Assembly (NCBI GenBank): GCA_036873755.1
Contig: JAVTVY010047925.1
Span: forward strand, 1 to 64,000
Origin: Hanleya hanleyi
Lineage: Eukaryota; Mollusca; Polyplacophora; Lepidopleurida; Hanleyidae
Length of the DNA: 64,000 nucleotides
Direction: 5' to 3'
The notes beneath the pieces were generated by a model that searched no databases, had not been told where the DNA came from, and worked only from the letters and a program-made list of their open reading frames with translations. Below are positions 1-11,895 of this stretch, piece by piece; positions within the stretch are counted from its first letter, which is position 1, and every line of letters starts with the position of its first letter. A program made the translations under genes and the position numbers.

Positions 1-150
1 AGTTCATCAGGCATTGGGTTACTGGATATTTCTTATCTGTATTACATGGAGGCGATTTTCCATCAATCTGGAGGGGCATTATTCAGGTTTGAATTATTGC
101 CATTTTATTCTTGTTTGAGACTGGACATTTCTTGGTTAAGAAACATTCAC

Positions 151-360
151 AAATGTGCATGGTGCTCGTATAATTGTAAAAGAAAATGGAACCGACATGA
201 AAGAACTCATACTGGTGAAAAGTCATACAAATTCACTTGTTTAACTGTACAACTACGTGACAAAGGAAAACCTGCGAGTTTACAAATATATCTCATACAG
301 GTAAGTCATACAAATGTTCATCGTGCCCATGCCATTACAACACACAGAAAGATAATCTGA
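151..360 (+). pseudogene. 3' remnant of a C2H2 zinc-finger gene (unit C)
   Basis: The frame reads one recognisable finger (HKCAWCSYNC...HERTH, about residues 35-57 of the open frame) followed by a TGEKSYK linker and then degenerate sequence. The same bases recur after the finger arrays of the two zinc-finger genes further right (around 8780-8890 and 20330-20430), so this is the tail of a third tandem paralogue whose body lies left of the window. A lone finger with no array and a diverged C-terminus makes it a remnant rather than a gene of its own. Confidence 0.6.
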
Positions 361-1170
361 AAACGCGTAAAAACAGCATCACGGGACTCCTGCTCGACAT
401 GTAGACCGAACAAATAAAAATATTTTCTTTTCGTTGTTCCCCACAACAATCTTCCCAAAGGCTTCTCTGATCAAAATCGATTAAACACTAAATTATTGTT
501 ATGGTCGAGGGTTCATCAATGTATACAACACATCCTACTTAATACATCACTCTTTTATCATGTAATTTGTATATCACAAAATATTTTTCATAAAATTATA
601 GAGCCTCCCCACCACGTTGCATATTATATTAACAGATCTTACAATTACTTGAAAAAAATTATTTATTCAGCATTTATCACAGAACATTGGTGTATCATGA
701 TACATTTGTGGAAACGGATCGTCTATAGGCCGCATGCTATTGTGTGTACTACGGCTTTCCCAGCTTCGACATATTTGCCAGAAGATCAACGCCATTTATT
801 CTCACAGCATGGAATCTTTGAGCAACATCTTGGCCTTGGCCTTGGCGTAAAACTTTTGAGAGAGATTTTGTTGCCGTATTTTTTTTCATGATTCTGATGG
901 GGTTTTTTTTGTTGCATTTCATTAAGATTGTGCTTATAGGTTGCGACTTGGTTACCAATAGTTTCATAAATAGGGATACCATATCAAACCCCAACCAAGC
1001 GTTGATCGCTCGTAATTGCCTTGTTTACTCGATAATGCTGACAGCCTCAAGATATATTTTTTGAAAACTTTGATGTGATGTAAAGTTAAATTTACCTCGA
1101 AGTTTCTGCTTTTCCATCATTCATACTTTTTATACTTAACATCAATCGAAGATGTCTCTGCCATACATCA
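361..1170. other. No gene seen; AT-rich 3' flank
   Basis: An AATAAA hexamer at 413-418 could be the polyadenylation signal of the zinc-finger gene to the left. The rest is AT-rich, with only short open frames that match nothing I recognise. The left border of the Polinton relic that follows cannot be fixed; no AGTAGTAG-type terminus is visible here. Confidence 0.4.
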
Positions 1171-1207
1171 TTTTATCTTGTCAACTATAACTCTCGTGAA
1201 TTTCTTT

Positions 1208-1399
1208 CTACTGCATGGGTTTGTGTACCGTATGCATGTACTGTTGACTCAACCACCGCTTCACAGCAGACATCGTTATATTCAAACCCGACCTTTTCGC
1301 AGGACGGTGCAATGCGTTCGCACCTGCATAAGCCGCTGGACTAGAAGGCTTAAAGTACAACTGTCTCAAAACAGTACCCATTGCTGTGCTGGGATCCAT
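1208..1399 (-). pseudogene. Polinton integrase N-terminal fragment, diverged
   Basis: The minus-strand frame contains LRQLYFKPSSPAAYAGANAL followed by RPAKR...VKRWLSQQ..HTVHKP. This parallels the N-terminal region of the integrases of the two large Polintons here (LYYSPDSPAAYSALSALYRA...VRDWLR.QDTYTLH). Only this N-terminal ~60 residues is present; the DDE catalytic core and chromodomain are absent. It sits head to head with a protease fragment on the plus strand, an arrangement unlike the intact elements, so the relic is rearranged. The sequence is clearly more diverged than the two big copies are from each other, suggesting another Polinton lineage. Confidence 0.55.
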
Positions 1400-1429
1400 A
1401 TGTTCGCACTCTAAAAATTAACTGAATGA

Positions 1430-1883
1430 CTCTCTGTGCTGAAGAATGACCCAGGGACACGTATGGTCTTTCAAGTTGTTCGCCCGAGAGGTGTTCCCAT
1501 TAGACCGTGTGTATCCTGCTGCATACGTTCTCAACACGGACCCGATGGACCGGCCCGGTGAACATTGGGTGGGTGTCTACTTGACAGAAGCGCAGGGCGA
1601 ATACTTCGACCCGTACGGCCTGCCACCCCTCCATCCCGATTTAACAGACTTCATGGATCAAGGCACAGAGACGTGGTGTTGGAACAGTCAAACGTTGCAA
1701 AGCCTGACCAGTAGCGTGTGCGGACAATATTGCTTGTGTTACCTGTACCATCGATGCCGGGGCAGAACCTTATCTACCATCGTGCAGATGTTTGACGAGT
1801 ACCCCAAGGCCGATGACCGCGATGTACTCGTATATGACTGGGCCGCTGATCATTTCAATGTACAAGCCCCGTTCTGGGCTTAA
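1430..1883 (+). pseudogene. Adenain-like cysteine protease of a Polinton relic
   Basis: The open frame (from 1446) encodes ~145 residues closely matching the proteases of both large Polintons. The adenovirus-type (C5/Ulp1-like) catalytic landmarks are all visible: His in GEHWVGVYL, an acidic residue in GEYFDPYG, and Gln plus the nucleophile Cys in VCGQYC. Such proteases mature capsid and core proteins in the virion. Homology to the other copies begins at about 1430, roughly 13 codons inside their start codon, so the 5' end is lost. The ATG at 1446 lies in sequence that is frame-shifted relative to Polinton 1. The major capsid gene that should precede it is missing and replaced by an integrase scrap. 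Confidence 0.8.
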
Positions 1884-1990
1884 GTTCTTTCAATGTACAA
1901 GCCCCCTGTTCTGGGCTTAAGTTTACAAGCCCCCTGTTCTGGGCTTCAGTTCTTTCACTGTACAAGCCCCCTGTTCTGGGCTTCAGTTTT
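1851..1990 (+). repeat. Protease 3'-end minisatellite with hairpin
   Basis: About four copies of a ~36-bp (or shorter) unit repeat the last codons and stop of the protease (reading ..NVQAPFWA stop) and run into the 3' flank. Each unit contains AGCCC...GGGCT, able to form a short hairpin. The same array follows the protease in both large Polintons. Confidence 0.75.
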
Positions 1991-2640
1991 CACGTGGTTG
2001 TTCTCACGTTGTTGTTGTTACTGAATAACAAACAAAATGAGATCTCACCAAAAAACACTGTCTTGTGTGTTTTCTATATGAGCATAATGCATCAAACTGG
2101 CTTTGAACACCGTATTAGCCAATCAGTGGCCTAGAATGGAGCCAAAGGTAACCCATCCATGTCCAGAAAACATCACCCGGGTGTACAAGAACCCGGATGT
2201 AGGCGCGGACGTAGGTGAAAGCATCCCAGTACCCGGATGCAGGCGCAGACGTGTACCTAGTCTCCGTCCATTGGTTCTTTTTATCGATCGCTCATTGGCT
2301 CTTTTTCTCGACCCCTGATTGGTCCAAATGGACCTGCTCGTCCTTCCCAGGTTAATTTACAGTCCCCTTTTGGGGTTCAAGCTCTGTATATCGATGTCGC
2401 AACCATTGTTGCCGAACCTTACCGAAAGGGAGACCTTGGACCTGGATGTGACCTTTTGACCCGACATTCATCCGCGCACTGCCGGTGATGACGCGCGCGC
2501 GCGCTGCGGCATCAGATCACCCCCGCACGCGCGCTGCGGCCGTGGCGGGCCGGGCCGGGCCGGGCCGGGAAAAAACCCCACAGACAGGTCAGTACATGCA
2601 TTCCTATCATGGTCCCAGTTCACACCCCATTCACCCACAC
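1991..2640. other. Polinton relic subterminal non-coding block with GC-rich island
   Basis: Sequence after the hairpin array matches the subterminal non-coding DNA of the two large Polintons (the GTTGTTGTTACTGAATAA stretch at about 2012-2030, then the GACCTTTTGA region). At 2480-2575 there is an extreme CpG/GC island of alternating CG and repeated GGGCC. A similar island lies at 24290-24400 and 56395-56490. No coding frame is supported. Confidence 0.5.
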
Positions 2641-4072
2641 CGGAAGTGACGTCATACCCCTAATTTTACATGCACCCATCCATGACTGGATGCCCCTTCA
2701 CGAATGCTTCACTTTGATACCTCACTCGACTCAATCGGACCATTCTTGGCCCGCCTAGACCGCAAAAACGTCTATTTCCACACCCGTTTCCCAGAATTCC
2801 CTGTCTGCGCATGCGCAGAATGTGGACAACTGCCGAGACAGTACTCCCGGTTGTTGCTCCCTCACCTAGGCTTCACACGGATACCTCACTCGACTCCATC
2901 GGCCCATTAGTGGCTCGCCTAGGCCTCAAAACGTCTATTTCCATTCCCTTTGTCTACTGCGCATGCGCAGAATGACGTCAGTTTCACGTCACACCCAGCC
3001 CCTTGGAGACTCCCTCACGTATGCTTTACATGGATACCTCACTCGATCCCATCGGCACACTAGTGGTCCACCTAAACCCCAACACGTCTATTTCTATACT
3101 AAGGCCAGACTGCGCATGCGCAGATTATTGACAACGAACGACACACTAGCCCAGGCGGATGCTCCCTCACGACAGCTTCAAAATAAGACCTCATACGACA
3201 CCATAGGATTATTAGGGGGTCACCTAAACCCTAAAACGTCTACTTCCACACCCTTTTCCCAGAATTCCCTGTCTGCGCATGCTCAGAATGTGGACAACGG
3301 CCGAGACACTAGTCCAATCGGATGCCCGCTCACCTAGGCTTCACAGTGATACCTCACTCAACTCCATCGACTCATTAGTGGCTCAACTAGAACCCAAAAC
3401 GTCTATTTTCATACCCTTGGTCTATTGCGCATGCGCAGAATGACCATATTCCAGCCCCACACCCAGCCCATCGGATGCCCCCTCACATCGGCTTCACATT
3501 GATACCTCGCTCGACCCCATCGGCCCATTAGGGACTCCCCTAGAGCCCAAAACGTCTATTTCCATACACTTGGTCTACCGCGCATGCACAGAATGACGAT
3601 ATTCCAACCCAATACCCAGTCCATCAGATGCGCCTTCACGAATGCTTCACATCGATACCTCATATGACTCCATCGATTCACTAGTGGCCCACCTAGACCC
3701 CAAAACGTCTATTTCCATACCCTTTGCCCACCGCGCATGCGCAGAATGACGATATTTCAACCCCACAGCCACCCCATCAGATGCCCCTTCACGAATGCTT
3801 CACTTTGATACCTCTCTCGACCCCATCGGACCATGCAGCGTATTTGAATTCTGGGGACTACTTTTTCTCCGCGGAAGCTTTTTCTCCCGACCGCCAGACC
3901 GCATCACCGCGGAAGAATACATTTCCTGCAACAATTGGAACTCTCCTGTGTTGGAGGTAGCTTTTTGGCCATTCTGCCGGAACTATAGTGCACTTGACCT
4001 CTCCACAAATCCTCCACAAATGACCTCTACATCCGGGTGAAATGTTACCGGATTTACGCAATGTATACTACT
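2640..4072. repeat. Polinton-type terminal repeat with ~153-bp subrepeats
   Basis: Seven subrepeats at about 153-bp spacing, each containing GATACCTCACTCGA, AAAACGTCTA and a palindrome close to TGCGCATGCGCA (near 2807, 2958, 3112, 3275, 3427, 3580, 3733). The same subrepeats build the terminal inverted repeats of Polinton 1. The block ends near 4072 in ACTACT, the expected Polinton 3' terminus, immediately before sequence (ATCAGTATTG) that is shared with 63620 onward. The opposite end was not found, so only one terminus of this relic is in view. Confidence 0.7.
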
Positions 4073-5754
4073 ATCAGTATTGTATTTTATTCTCCTTGCC
4101 ATCTTGAAAACACAATAATAATGCTTTGGGCCGATATACCTCGTAGGCTAACCATGTTAAAATGATCAAAACTAAACGTCATCATATCACTTTCCGATCC
4201 ATATGCCATTTCATGACTGTGAGCATTACACTTTTGCTGAAAATATCGCAATAATACTGTGTAGAATAGCAAAGTGTGTACCATGGCCATACAAGATACA
4301 GATACAGATACAAGATTTCTTTATTGTCGATATAGATATAGAATATCAAACTGTGTATCATGACCATGGTGAAATACTGACTAGGAAAATGAAACTGATA
4401 TCACTCATCATCCTGGAAATTAAACCGTGGCCGTGGCAAAATATTGACTAGAAAAAAATGAAACTGATTTATATTCCAGAAATGAAATATCACGAATGTA
4501 CTACAGTCTTCAGCTAACGGTAGACCGAGGCTGCCGATGCTTCATTATCAAATCCAGACACGTGGAGCAGAAGGAAAACACACACTTGCCCGAAAGACCA
4601 TTCGGCTTCACCCACTGACGACCAATTTCAGTGCCAATATGCCCATTAATAATGAACCAATCCTCAATCCAGCCCGTGTCACGGCCATGAACGCGGTCAT
4701 ATTTTTTGTAGACTTTGTCGCATTTAACGCGCGACGCAAGGACTTGTTTTGACGAGAGCAGAATTGGAGCCAGTGTTTTCTGCAGTAGGCATACGGTTTC
4801 GTACATTTCTCAATCTTCGTCTTTAATAATATTCGTGGTACGTGCATACATCAACACTTGCATTGACATAGAATACTAACCTGATAGCAACATGATCCAT
4901 TATCTCTTGCAATTCAGCTTCATCCTTGACTGAAAATCAATTCCACGGAGTTTACATGTACTTGCAGTGGAAATGAGTCTCTTTGATAACAGTTTACATG
5001 AAGTCAAGCTGAAGATCGTGATCTCACGCCAGACCCAAATTCGAAATTGAAACTGACTCGACTCTGTGTGGTGCCAACACCCAGCGAAAGGGTCAATTGT
5101 GCATGGGTGTCTCGAAACTGCCACCAGACTAGTGCGCGCAAGCCTGTGGACGTGAGTGTCAAATGGCTCCGTAGAACCGGGTAATAGTGCTCCCAATTAT
5201 ACAACTTAAGCCTGTAGATGTGACTGCCAAATGTCTCCGTAGAACCGGGTAATAGTGCTCCTAATTATACAAGCGTTACACTTCGTTAAGAGTGTCCGTT
5301 GTGATTAGTATTAGTTGTGGTACAGGTTATTGATCGACGACGAGGCCCTGTCATCGCCATTTATTAAGGACAAATTGGGACGAGGTCAGTTCATCACCTT
5401 TGTATTGGTGATGAGGCCTGGTCATCACTATATGGTGAGGAGCAATGAGTTCAGATTTCAGTTCTTCACCATTGGTGATGATGAAATATGGCTTTGGTTC
5501 TAACTGGTCACCATTTATTGGTGATGCTGTCTTCACCTTTTGTCGATGAATGCTGTCAGATATTTTGGCTGACTGTGAATGATCCACCATTTTCAACGCT
5601 AGTGGTACATTCGATATGGCTCTCTGTTTATGCTCCCGTGGGGTCATCTTCCAATGCACTTACGAATAAATCAATAAAATCAAGCGACCTAATAGGATGC
5701 AAATAAGAAATAGGAGTTTGTTGATTCGTGTTTCATATCATCTATTTCATTTAG
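4073..5754. other. Duplicated 5' flank of zinc-finger unit A
   Basis: Parts recur upstream of unit B (about 14500-15100 and 17100-18480) and at 63622-64000, showing that the whole unit is tandemly repeated. It contains short GATACA repeats at 4300 and a region rich in GGTGATG/CATCACC near 5340-5530 with local inverted repeats. 5755 follows a splice acceptor (TTTCATTTAG), so a 5' untranslated exon should lie within this stretch, but I cannot place it. Confidence 0.5.
4510..4806 (-). CDS. Unrecognised ORF in the duplicated flank
   Basis: A 98-codon minus-strand frame with a Cys-rich C-terminal part (GKCVFSFCSTCLD) and a Trp-rich middle (DTGWIEDWFI). The homologous DNA upstream of unit B (about 14560-14760) is interrupted by stops and frame changes, and its start recurs at the right window edge. 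It could be an exon of a decayed gene carried in the unit. I do not recognise a family, and random openness cannot be excluded. Confidence 0.2.
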   Translation of the reverse strand: MYETVCLLQKTLAPILLSSKQVLASRVKCDKVYKKYDRVHGRDTGWIEDWFIINGHIGTEIGRQWVKPNGLSGKCVFSFCSTCLDLIMKHRQPRSTVS

Positions 5755-5777
5755 GATTGAACTGCAACAGAGCAAAT

Positions 5778-6011
5778 ATGGATGATATATCAATAAAAAT
5801 GGAGCCCTTCGACGAGGACACTTCCGTGATACAGGGTGATTGTTACCGCCGGCATTTGTCCGTGAAAAAAGGTCCGCGAGTCCAGATCACTGCTTCCATA
5901 GGAGCGCTGAATTTAACAACAGTAGCGACAAAGGAAGAACCAGCGGACTTGTTTGATGAGTTTGAATATCCAAGAAATGATGCTGAAATCAAACCTAAAA
6001 CATGTAAACAA
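5778..6011 (+). CDS. C2H2 zinc-finger gene A, N-terminal coding exon
   Basis: Starts at ATG 5778 (MDDISIKMEPFDED) just after a splice acceptor ending at 5754, and ends in ...KTCKQ followed by the donor GTAAGT at 6012. It encodes an acidic 78-residue N-terminus without fingers. Two sites fit the SUMO-acceptor pattern hydrophobic-K-x-E (IKME) or nearly so (TKEE). The paralogue in unit B has the same exon with the same donor, supporting the structure. The exon ends on a whole codon and joins in frame to the finger exon at 7144. The role is inferred to be a nuclear DNA-binding regulator; the target is unknown. Confidence 0.65.
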
Positions 6012-7143
6012 GTAAGTTATGAGTTAGTGTACCTTTGGTGGCACACAGGTTATAAATAAACTAGTTTGCGTTGAGAACATTTATTGAAAAAATATCCTAA
6101 ACAATTAAGCGAAACATTAAGATGACGGTGGAGAATTATATGGCGTATTCCACAATAACCATGTCCACTGTCAAATTTTCTGTCCAACCACAGAATGGCA
6201 TTCGCAACAATTCTGTGACATGTACTTGTATGCTAAGCTCACCTAAGCTGTGTAATGTATGCATATGAATATACACAGTTTTACCATGTACATTTCTTGA
6301 GAGGTAGAAATGTAAATGTTGCTAATTTCATTTGTGCTAATGGCATATTACCGTCACACTTTTTTAATATTCACCGCATATCAATGCCAATTAAATTATT
6401 CAATAAAGTGGCACTATCCTGATATTATTAAGATATATGTACCATAGCCAGTGTACCAAATACCAATACATGGATACTGTGAGTTGCTAATGTCATTTTC
6501 TTCTAACTCCCGTGACGGGAATGACAGCAAAATTTTGAAATGACCCACCCAGTATTACAGCATAGGTGATGTCATACACTGACAATGGTACAGATATATG
6601 ATTGACCCGATTCCACTAAAGCTCATGCAACTGCTTGTCTGAAATGAAATTTCTTGAACATATACAAAATAGATTTTGACGGAAAAATGACGTAAGCAAC
6701 ACAAATGTTGCAGATCTCATGTATGGCTTGTCCTGCTAAATTAAAAACTGCACAAAGAGTTCATAGGATCACTTGTTTATTTTTCTCTTATACAATTCAT
6801 TGACATGCAGATACATGTAGTAAGGTACAGAGCACATTGTCTCCTTGCGATATTTTTCAATTTAAATGTGTTGCTAATGTTCTTTTTTTGTTCCGTCATT
6901 GATTGATGGAAACGGGATTTAGTGGACAAGGTTATCGTTGAAACCGCCATACGCCTGTAGACTTCAAGTAACTCAAGAAAACCTTTTTTTACTCTTGCGA
7001 GTCCTTATGTGGCTCTTTGCTCCATCTTCAACCATTCACCGATCTAGTCAACACAGTATTGGTGTGAGATTGATATCTGTTCTCAATTTATGCTTTGTAG
7101 CACTACAATACGTTAATTAACTATTGTTGTGGTTGTTGCTTAG
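6012..7143 (+). other. Intron of zinc-finger gene A
   Basis: 1,132 bp, AT-rich, donor GTAAGT at 6012 and acceptor TTGCTTAG ending at 7143. No other gene or clear repeat was seen. Its counterpart in unit B is only 562 bp. Confidence 0.6.
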
Positions 7144-8187
7144 GAGATTACAGAGAGCTGTTCCTACACAGAGGAGATGAAAGGTAATGGAGCTGTTAAT
7201 GTGCTGGCCATGGTAACAAACAGACCATACCCAGTGACCTTGTACCAGGCTGATCCCCGATTGAGAAGCAATACTGGAGTAAACAACGAACGGCTGGAGA
7301 CTGGTAATCTAGAACCACAGACTGATCGCTTTGAAACAAAGAGAGAAGACATTGCCAGATCTGAAGAACACTCGCTGAAGTCGTCAATCCATTTTCAATC
7401 AAGAACACGGAAAAAATCTAAACCTGGACAAAAATCGTACAAATGTTCACGCTGCTGTTATAGCTATGTTAGCAGAAGTAATCTACAGAGGCATGCAAGA
7501 ACTCATACTGGTGAAAAGCCATACAAATGCTCTGTGTGCTCATATAGCTCTGTACGGAGAGGTCATCTTGATGTGCATAAAAGAATCCATACTGGTGAAA
7601 AGCCTTACAATTGTTCGCTGTGCCCATATAGCTGTACACATAGAGGTAATCTTGAGAGGCATAACCGAATTCATACTGGTGAAAAACCTTACAAATGCTC
7701 TATGTGCTCCTATAGCTCCGCACAGAAAGGTGACCTTGATGTGCATCACAGAATTCATACTGGTGAAAAGCCTTACAAATGTTCTCTGTGCTCATATAGC
7801 TTTGCACAGAGACGCGACCTTGATGTGCATCACAGAATTCATACTGGTGAAAAGCCATACAAATGTTCTATGTGCTCGTATAGCTGTACACATAGAGGTA
7901 GCCTTAAGAGACATAACAGAATTCATACTGGTGAAAAACCGTACAAATGTTCTATGTGCTCGTATAGCTGTACACAGAAAGGTAACATTGAGAGGCACAA
8001 ATACATGCATACTGGTGAAAAGCCTTACAAATGTTCTCTGTGCTCATATAGCTGTACTGATAGAGGTAGACTTGAGAAACATAACAGAATTCATACTGGT
8101 GAAAAGCCGTACAAATGTTCTCTGTGCTCATATAGCTGTACAGATAGAGGTAGCCTTGAGAAACATAACAGAGCTCATACTGGTTAA
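7144..8187 (+). CDS. C2H2 zinc-finger gene A, finger exon (9 fingers, then stop)
   Basis: Continues the N-terminal exon in frame (EITESCSYTEEMKG...). After ~95 residues of spacer come nine tandem fingers of the form YKCSxCSYSxxxxxxLxxHxRxH joined by HTGEKPYKC linkers (from about 7435). The frame ends at 8185-8187, where a linker codon has become TAA; in-frame fingers continue after it. The spliced product would be ~425 residues. Helix residues that contact DNA differ between fingers (for example SRSNLQR, RRGHLDV, DRGSLEK), so it would read a long composite site. Parallel frames inside this array are shadows. The family is clear; whether the gene is active is not. Confidence 0.75.
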   Translation, partial: EITESCSYTEEMKGNGAVNVLAMVTNRPYPVTLYQADPRLRSNTGVNNERLETGNLEPQTDRFETKREDIARSEEHSLKSSIHFQSRTRKKSKPGQKSYKCSRCCYSYVSRSNLQRHARTHTGEKPYKCSVCSYSSVRRGHLDVHKRIHTGEKPYNCSLCPYSCTHRGNLERHNRIHTGEKPYKCSMCSYSSAQKGDLDVHHRIHTGEKPYKCSLCSYSFAQRRDLDVHHRIHTGEKPYKCSMCSYSCTHRGSLKRHNRIHTGEKPYKCSMCSYSCTQKGNIERHKYMHTGEKPYKCSLCSYSCTDRGRLEKHNRIHTGEKPYKCSLCSYSCTDRGSLEKHNRAHTG

Positions 8188-8890
<703 letters not shown>

Positions 8891-9289
8891 TGTCCAACTA
8901 CGTGACAAAGGAGAATCAACTAGTTCACAAAAATATCTCATTAAGGCAAAAAGTCATACAAATGTTCATCGTGCCCATATAATTGTGCATATGAAGGAGA
9001 GCTAAATCGACAAGAAGGAACTGATACTGGTGAAAAGCCATACATACATGTATATCTTGATTGGCTGTCCAGCGACGCAATATTGAAAATCTGTGGGTTC
9101 ACAAGAGAACGCTTACTCATGATAAGCCATTGAAATGTCCACTTTGCCCGTGTAGCTGTTCCTTTAGTTGGATTACCAAAGCCAAACAAAATTAAACAAC
9201 GAACATCATGAGCTATTGCTTGGTTGGAGGAATTCTCGTGTCTAGTAACCTGTATCTTGCAGTAAAATTGGGATCAATGTTAAAAACAA

Positions 9290-9890
9290 GAATGGTCACA
9301 AAGATATGTACGTGCTTTTAACCAAACTTAAATCTGTCCCCAAAAGCCAAGAGATGTGAAATATCATATTCCTTAACCAGCTGGCCTGAAAATGCGTATA
9401 TATGCTTCCATTCAGAACATGTATATATTGCAAACTGACGACGGTTTCAGTGCAGAATAAACGGCAGAATAAACTGCTATGCCAGATGAAAATCATACAG
9501 AAACACAATTGTAGCTTCTGCAAAGTGAAACTCAATCACCTCTGCACTTATTTTGGGAATGCACATTTGTAAAGGAATTATGGACAAATATAATAGACTG
9601 GATTGTCAGTGAAACTGATACAGCAATTGATTATAAATAGTGAAAACGCCGCCCCTGGCGTGGTATCAGATTTCTACACTCTTCTCCAGGCGGGTAAACT
9701 TCATCATTATTGCGGTATGATTCTAGATATACAAGTGCAAAGTTCACGGGGGATCACTATCAACAACGAATTTGAAACAGGAAATAAACAAAGAAGTGGA
9801 TATAGAAAATTGGTTGCGACCAATGAAGGCAAAATCGATGCTTTCAAACAGAGATGGCAATTTGTTCAGGAATTCTTGGATGACTGAGTC
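9290..9890 (+). mobile_element. 3' relic of a non-LTR retrotransposon (LINE)
   Basis: Broken frames read NKLLCQMKIIQKHNCSFCKV, then a Cys/His-type tail and EGKIDAFKQRWQFVQEFLDD, which resembles the C-terminal zinc knuckle and end of CR1/L2-like reverse transcriptase proteins. Several stops and shifts interrupt it. Copies occur at 20780, 35913 and 42767, always between the finger unit (or its equivalent) and the 54-bp satellite, so it is an old passenger of the repeated unit. Confidence 0.5.
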
Positions 9891-10169
9891 AATACCAAAG
9901 CTGTTGTTTACTGTTTACCCTTATCTACTATACAAATCCAAATTAAATTGTGACTATAATGGACTGTCTATGTGTATCTTTCTCCATGTAATTTTCTACT
10001 CATGCAGGGTTTTATATATGCGTTGTGATGTATGATGGTAAAGTAATTAAAAAGGAGTAAAATGTAAGTTCTGCGTCATAAGACACGATACCCGGCGCCG
10101 CTTCCTTCTCCGCCTTGTTTACCACAATCACAAATCTACAATCAGAATGATTTGTACAGATCTCGAATA

Positions 10170-10700
10170 TTCTCTAAAGTGTTATCGTTCTGTAACGAGG
10201 CCTGTATATTCGCTAATGTGCTCAAGTGTTATTCTCCAACGTTCTGTATAACCAGGTCTCGATATTCTCTAATGCGCTTAAATGTTATCCCCATCGTTCT
10301 GTAACCAGGTTTCGATATTCTCTAATGTGCCAAGGTGTTATTCTCCATCGTTCTGTAACCAGGTTTCGATATTCTCTAATGCGCCAAGGTGTTATTCTCC
10401 ATCGTTCTGTAACCAGGATTCGATATTCTCTAATGCGCCAAGGTGTTATTCTCCATCGTTCTGTAACCAGGTTTCGATATTTTTTGATGTTCTCAAGTGT
10501 TATTTCATCGTTTGGTAACCAGGTCTTGATATTCTCTAATGTTCTCAAGTGTTATTCTCCATCGTTCTATAACCAGGTCTCGATATTCGCAAATGTGGTC
10601 AAGTGTTATTCTCCATCGTTCTGTAACCAGGTCTCGATATTCTCTAATGTGCCAAAGTGTTATTCTCCATCGGTGACGTACTCCGTCGTCAACTGCAACC
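10170..10700. repeat. 54-bp tandem satellite, array 1
   Basis: About nine copies of a 54-bp unit (core CCATCGTTCTGTAACCAGG then TCGATATTCTCTAATGTGCT). Successive CCATCGTTCT starts at 10291, 10345 and 10399 prove the spacing. Because 54 is divisible by three the array is open in several frames, which explains repetitive 'proteins' there. Further arrays are at 13950, 21410, 41960 and 61611. Confidence 0.9.
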
Positions 10701-10893
10701 GACCGAGTTTTGGGCAGAGAAGGAGTTAGTTTTGGTCACTTTCCTCCTAGCTTCTGATCACAGAAGACGTAGATAATGTTTTTATCCGTAAAAAATTAGG
10801 TTTCAGGGATGTGTTTGGTGACCGCGCGATATACCGATCGTTGATCATTGAATATGTTCATCACGTCATATTAGATATGCACATTATGAAAAT

Positions 10894-11024
10894 ATTGCCT
10901 TGTTTTGAGGGGAATATGCAGTTTTGTTGCCCCGAGGATGTGCATATTGCCCGAGCCGCAGGCGAGGGCAATATGCACAGCCGAGGGGCAACGAAACTGC
11001 ATATTCCCCTCACAACAAGGCAAT
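10894..11024. repeat. 131-bp near-perfect palindrome (foldback element)
   Basis: The left arm beginning ATTGCCTTGTTTTGAGGGG is mirrored by a right arm ending CCCCTCACAACAAGGCAAT with few mismatches and almost no loop (centre GAGCCGCAGGCGAG). It would fold into a ~60-bp hairpin. Related half-sequences (GGAATATGCAGTTTTAT) recur at about 11450-11490. Probably a miniature foldback transposon; no target duplication was identified. Confidence 0.65.
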
Positions 11025-11895
11025 AATTTCATTATTATATTTATCAACTTAACTCTGTGCTAATCTATTATCTCTCTAGCAAAATAATGTGTTATGTTTA
11101 TTTTGGAAGAGCGCAATCCTTCTGAGTTGATTGCTTTCAGTGGGCAATCGCCAGCAACATTATTTTTCATGCACGAGATTCCACGGATTCGGAGCTGCTT
11201 CACTATTATCGTGTAAATCTCGCAACGCACGTATAGTTGTTCGATGCCGCTTGTTAGTTACTCCAATAATGTGCTTGGGTGCGATTCTACTTACAATTAG
11301 ATGGGGGGAGATAATTTATTTCTGCTGTGTTCTCCAGCTTAAATCAACTCGACGAACTGCTCCGTGATCGGCTGTTCGCAGCGCGACTGAGAGAACGGGA
11401 CGACCTCTGGTGTAATTATCTCCCTTTAGTGTATATTCCATGGGGGTGGAATATGCAGTTTTATTGACCGGGGAATATGCAGTTTTATCTCATTACAATT
11501 TATAAAGGGAGACACTCTAATAAATATAATAATGTTTAATATTGCCTTTTTGAACACATAGCAAACAGAAAAGGATTAGGCTGAAGTGAAGGACGATGTA
11601 TCCTCGTTCTGTATCAGCAGTATAATCTAGTCTAGATACAATCTTGAGTTGATGCATCTTTGAGAACACTAGTGTATAGTTTAAGTTACCTATGTTCTGA
11701 TTTGATATATGTATTTGAATATTTGTAATGGTAGATTGTATTTGATTAAGGTTACCGTATATATGCGTGACGGTGATATCTCGAAATAGCCTGAAGGACT
11801 ACCCTTATGTGACGGATGGCGATCGCCCAACACTTGTATTGCAGAAATCAACAAAACACGCCAGCACGATTGTCACTCCTTCCTTTGTTACTTAA
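11025..11895. other. Intergenic, unit tail
   Basis: No gene. About 11540-11780 matches the tail downstream of the other 54-bp arrays (near 22140-22370, 42430-42660 and 62090-62310). A partial copy of the neighbouring foldback sequence lies near 11430-11500. Confidence 0.4.

Noticed and set aside
10226..10729. Long repetitive open frames over the 54-bp arrays (also 13928, 21310, 41974, 61575)
   Set aside because: 54 is a multiple of three, so tandem units stay open in several frames; the peptides are simple repeats with no start context or domain.
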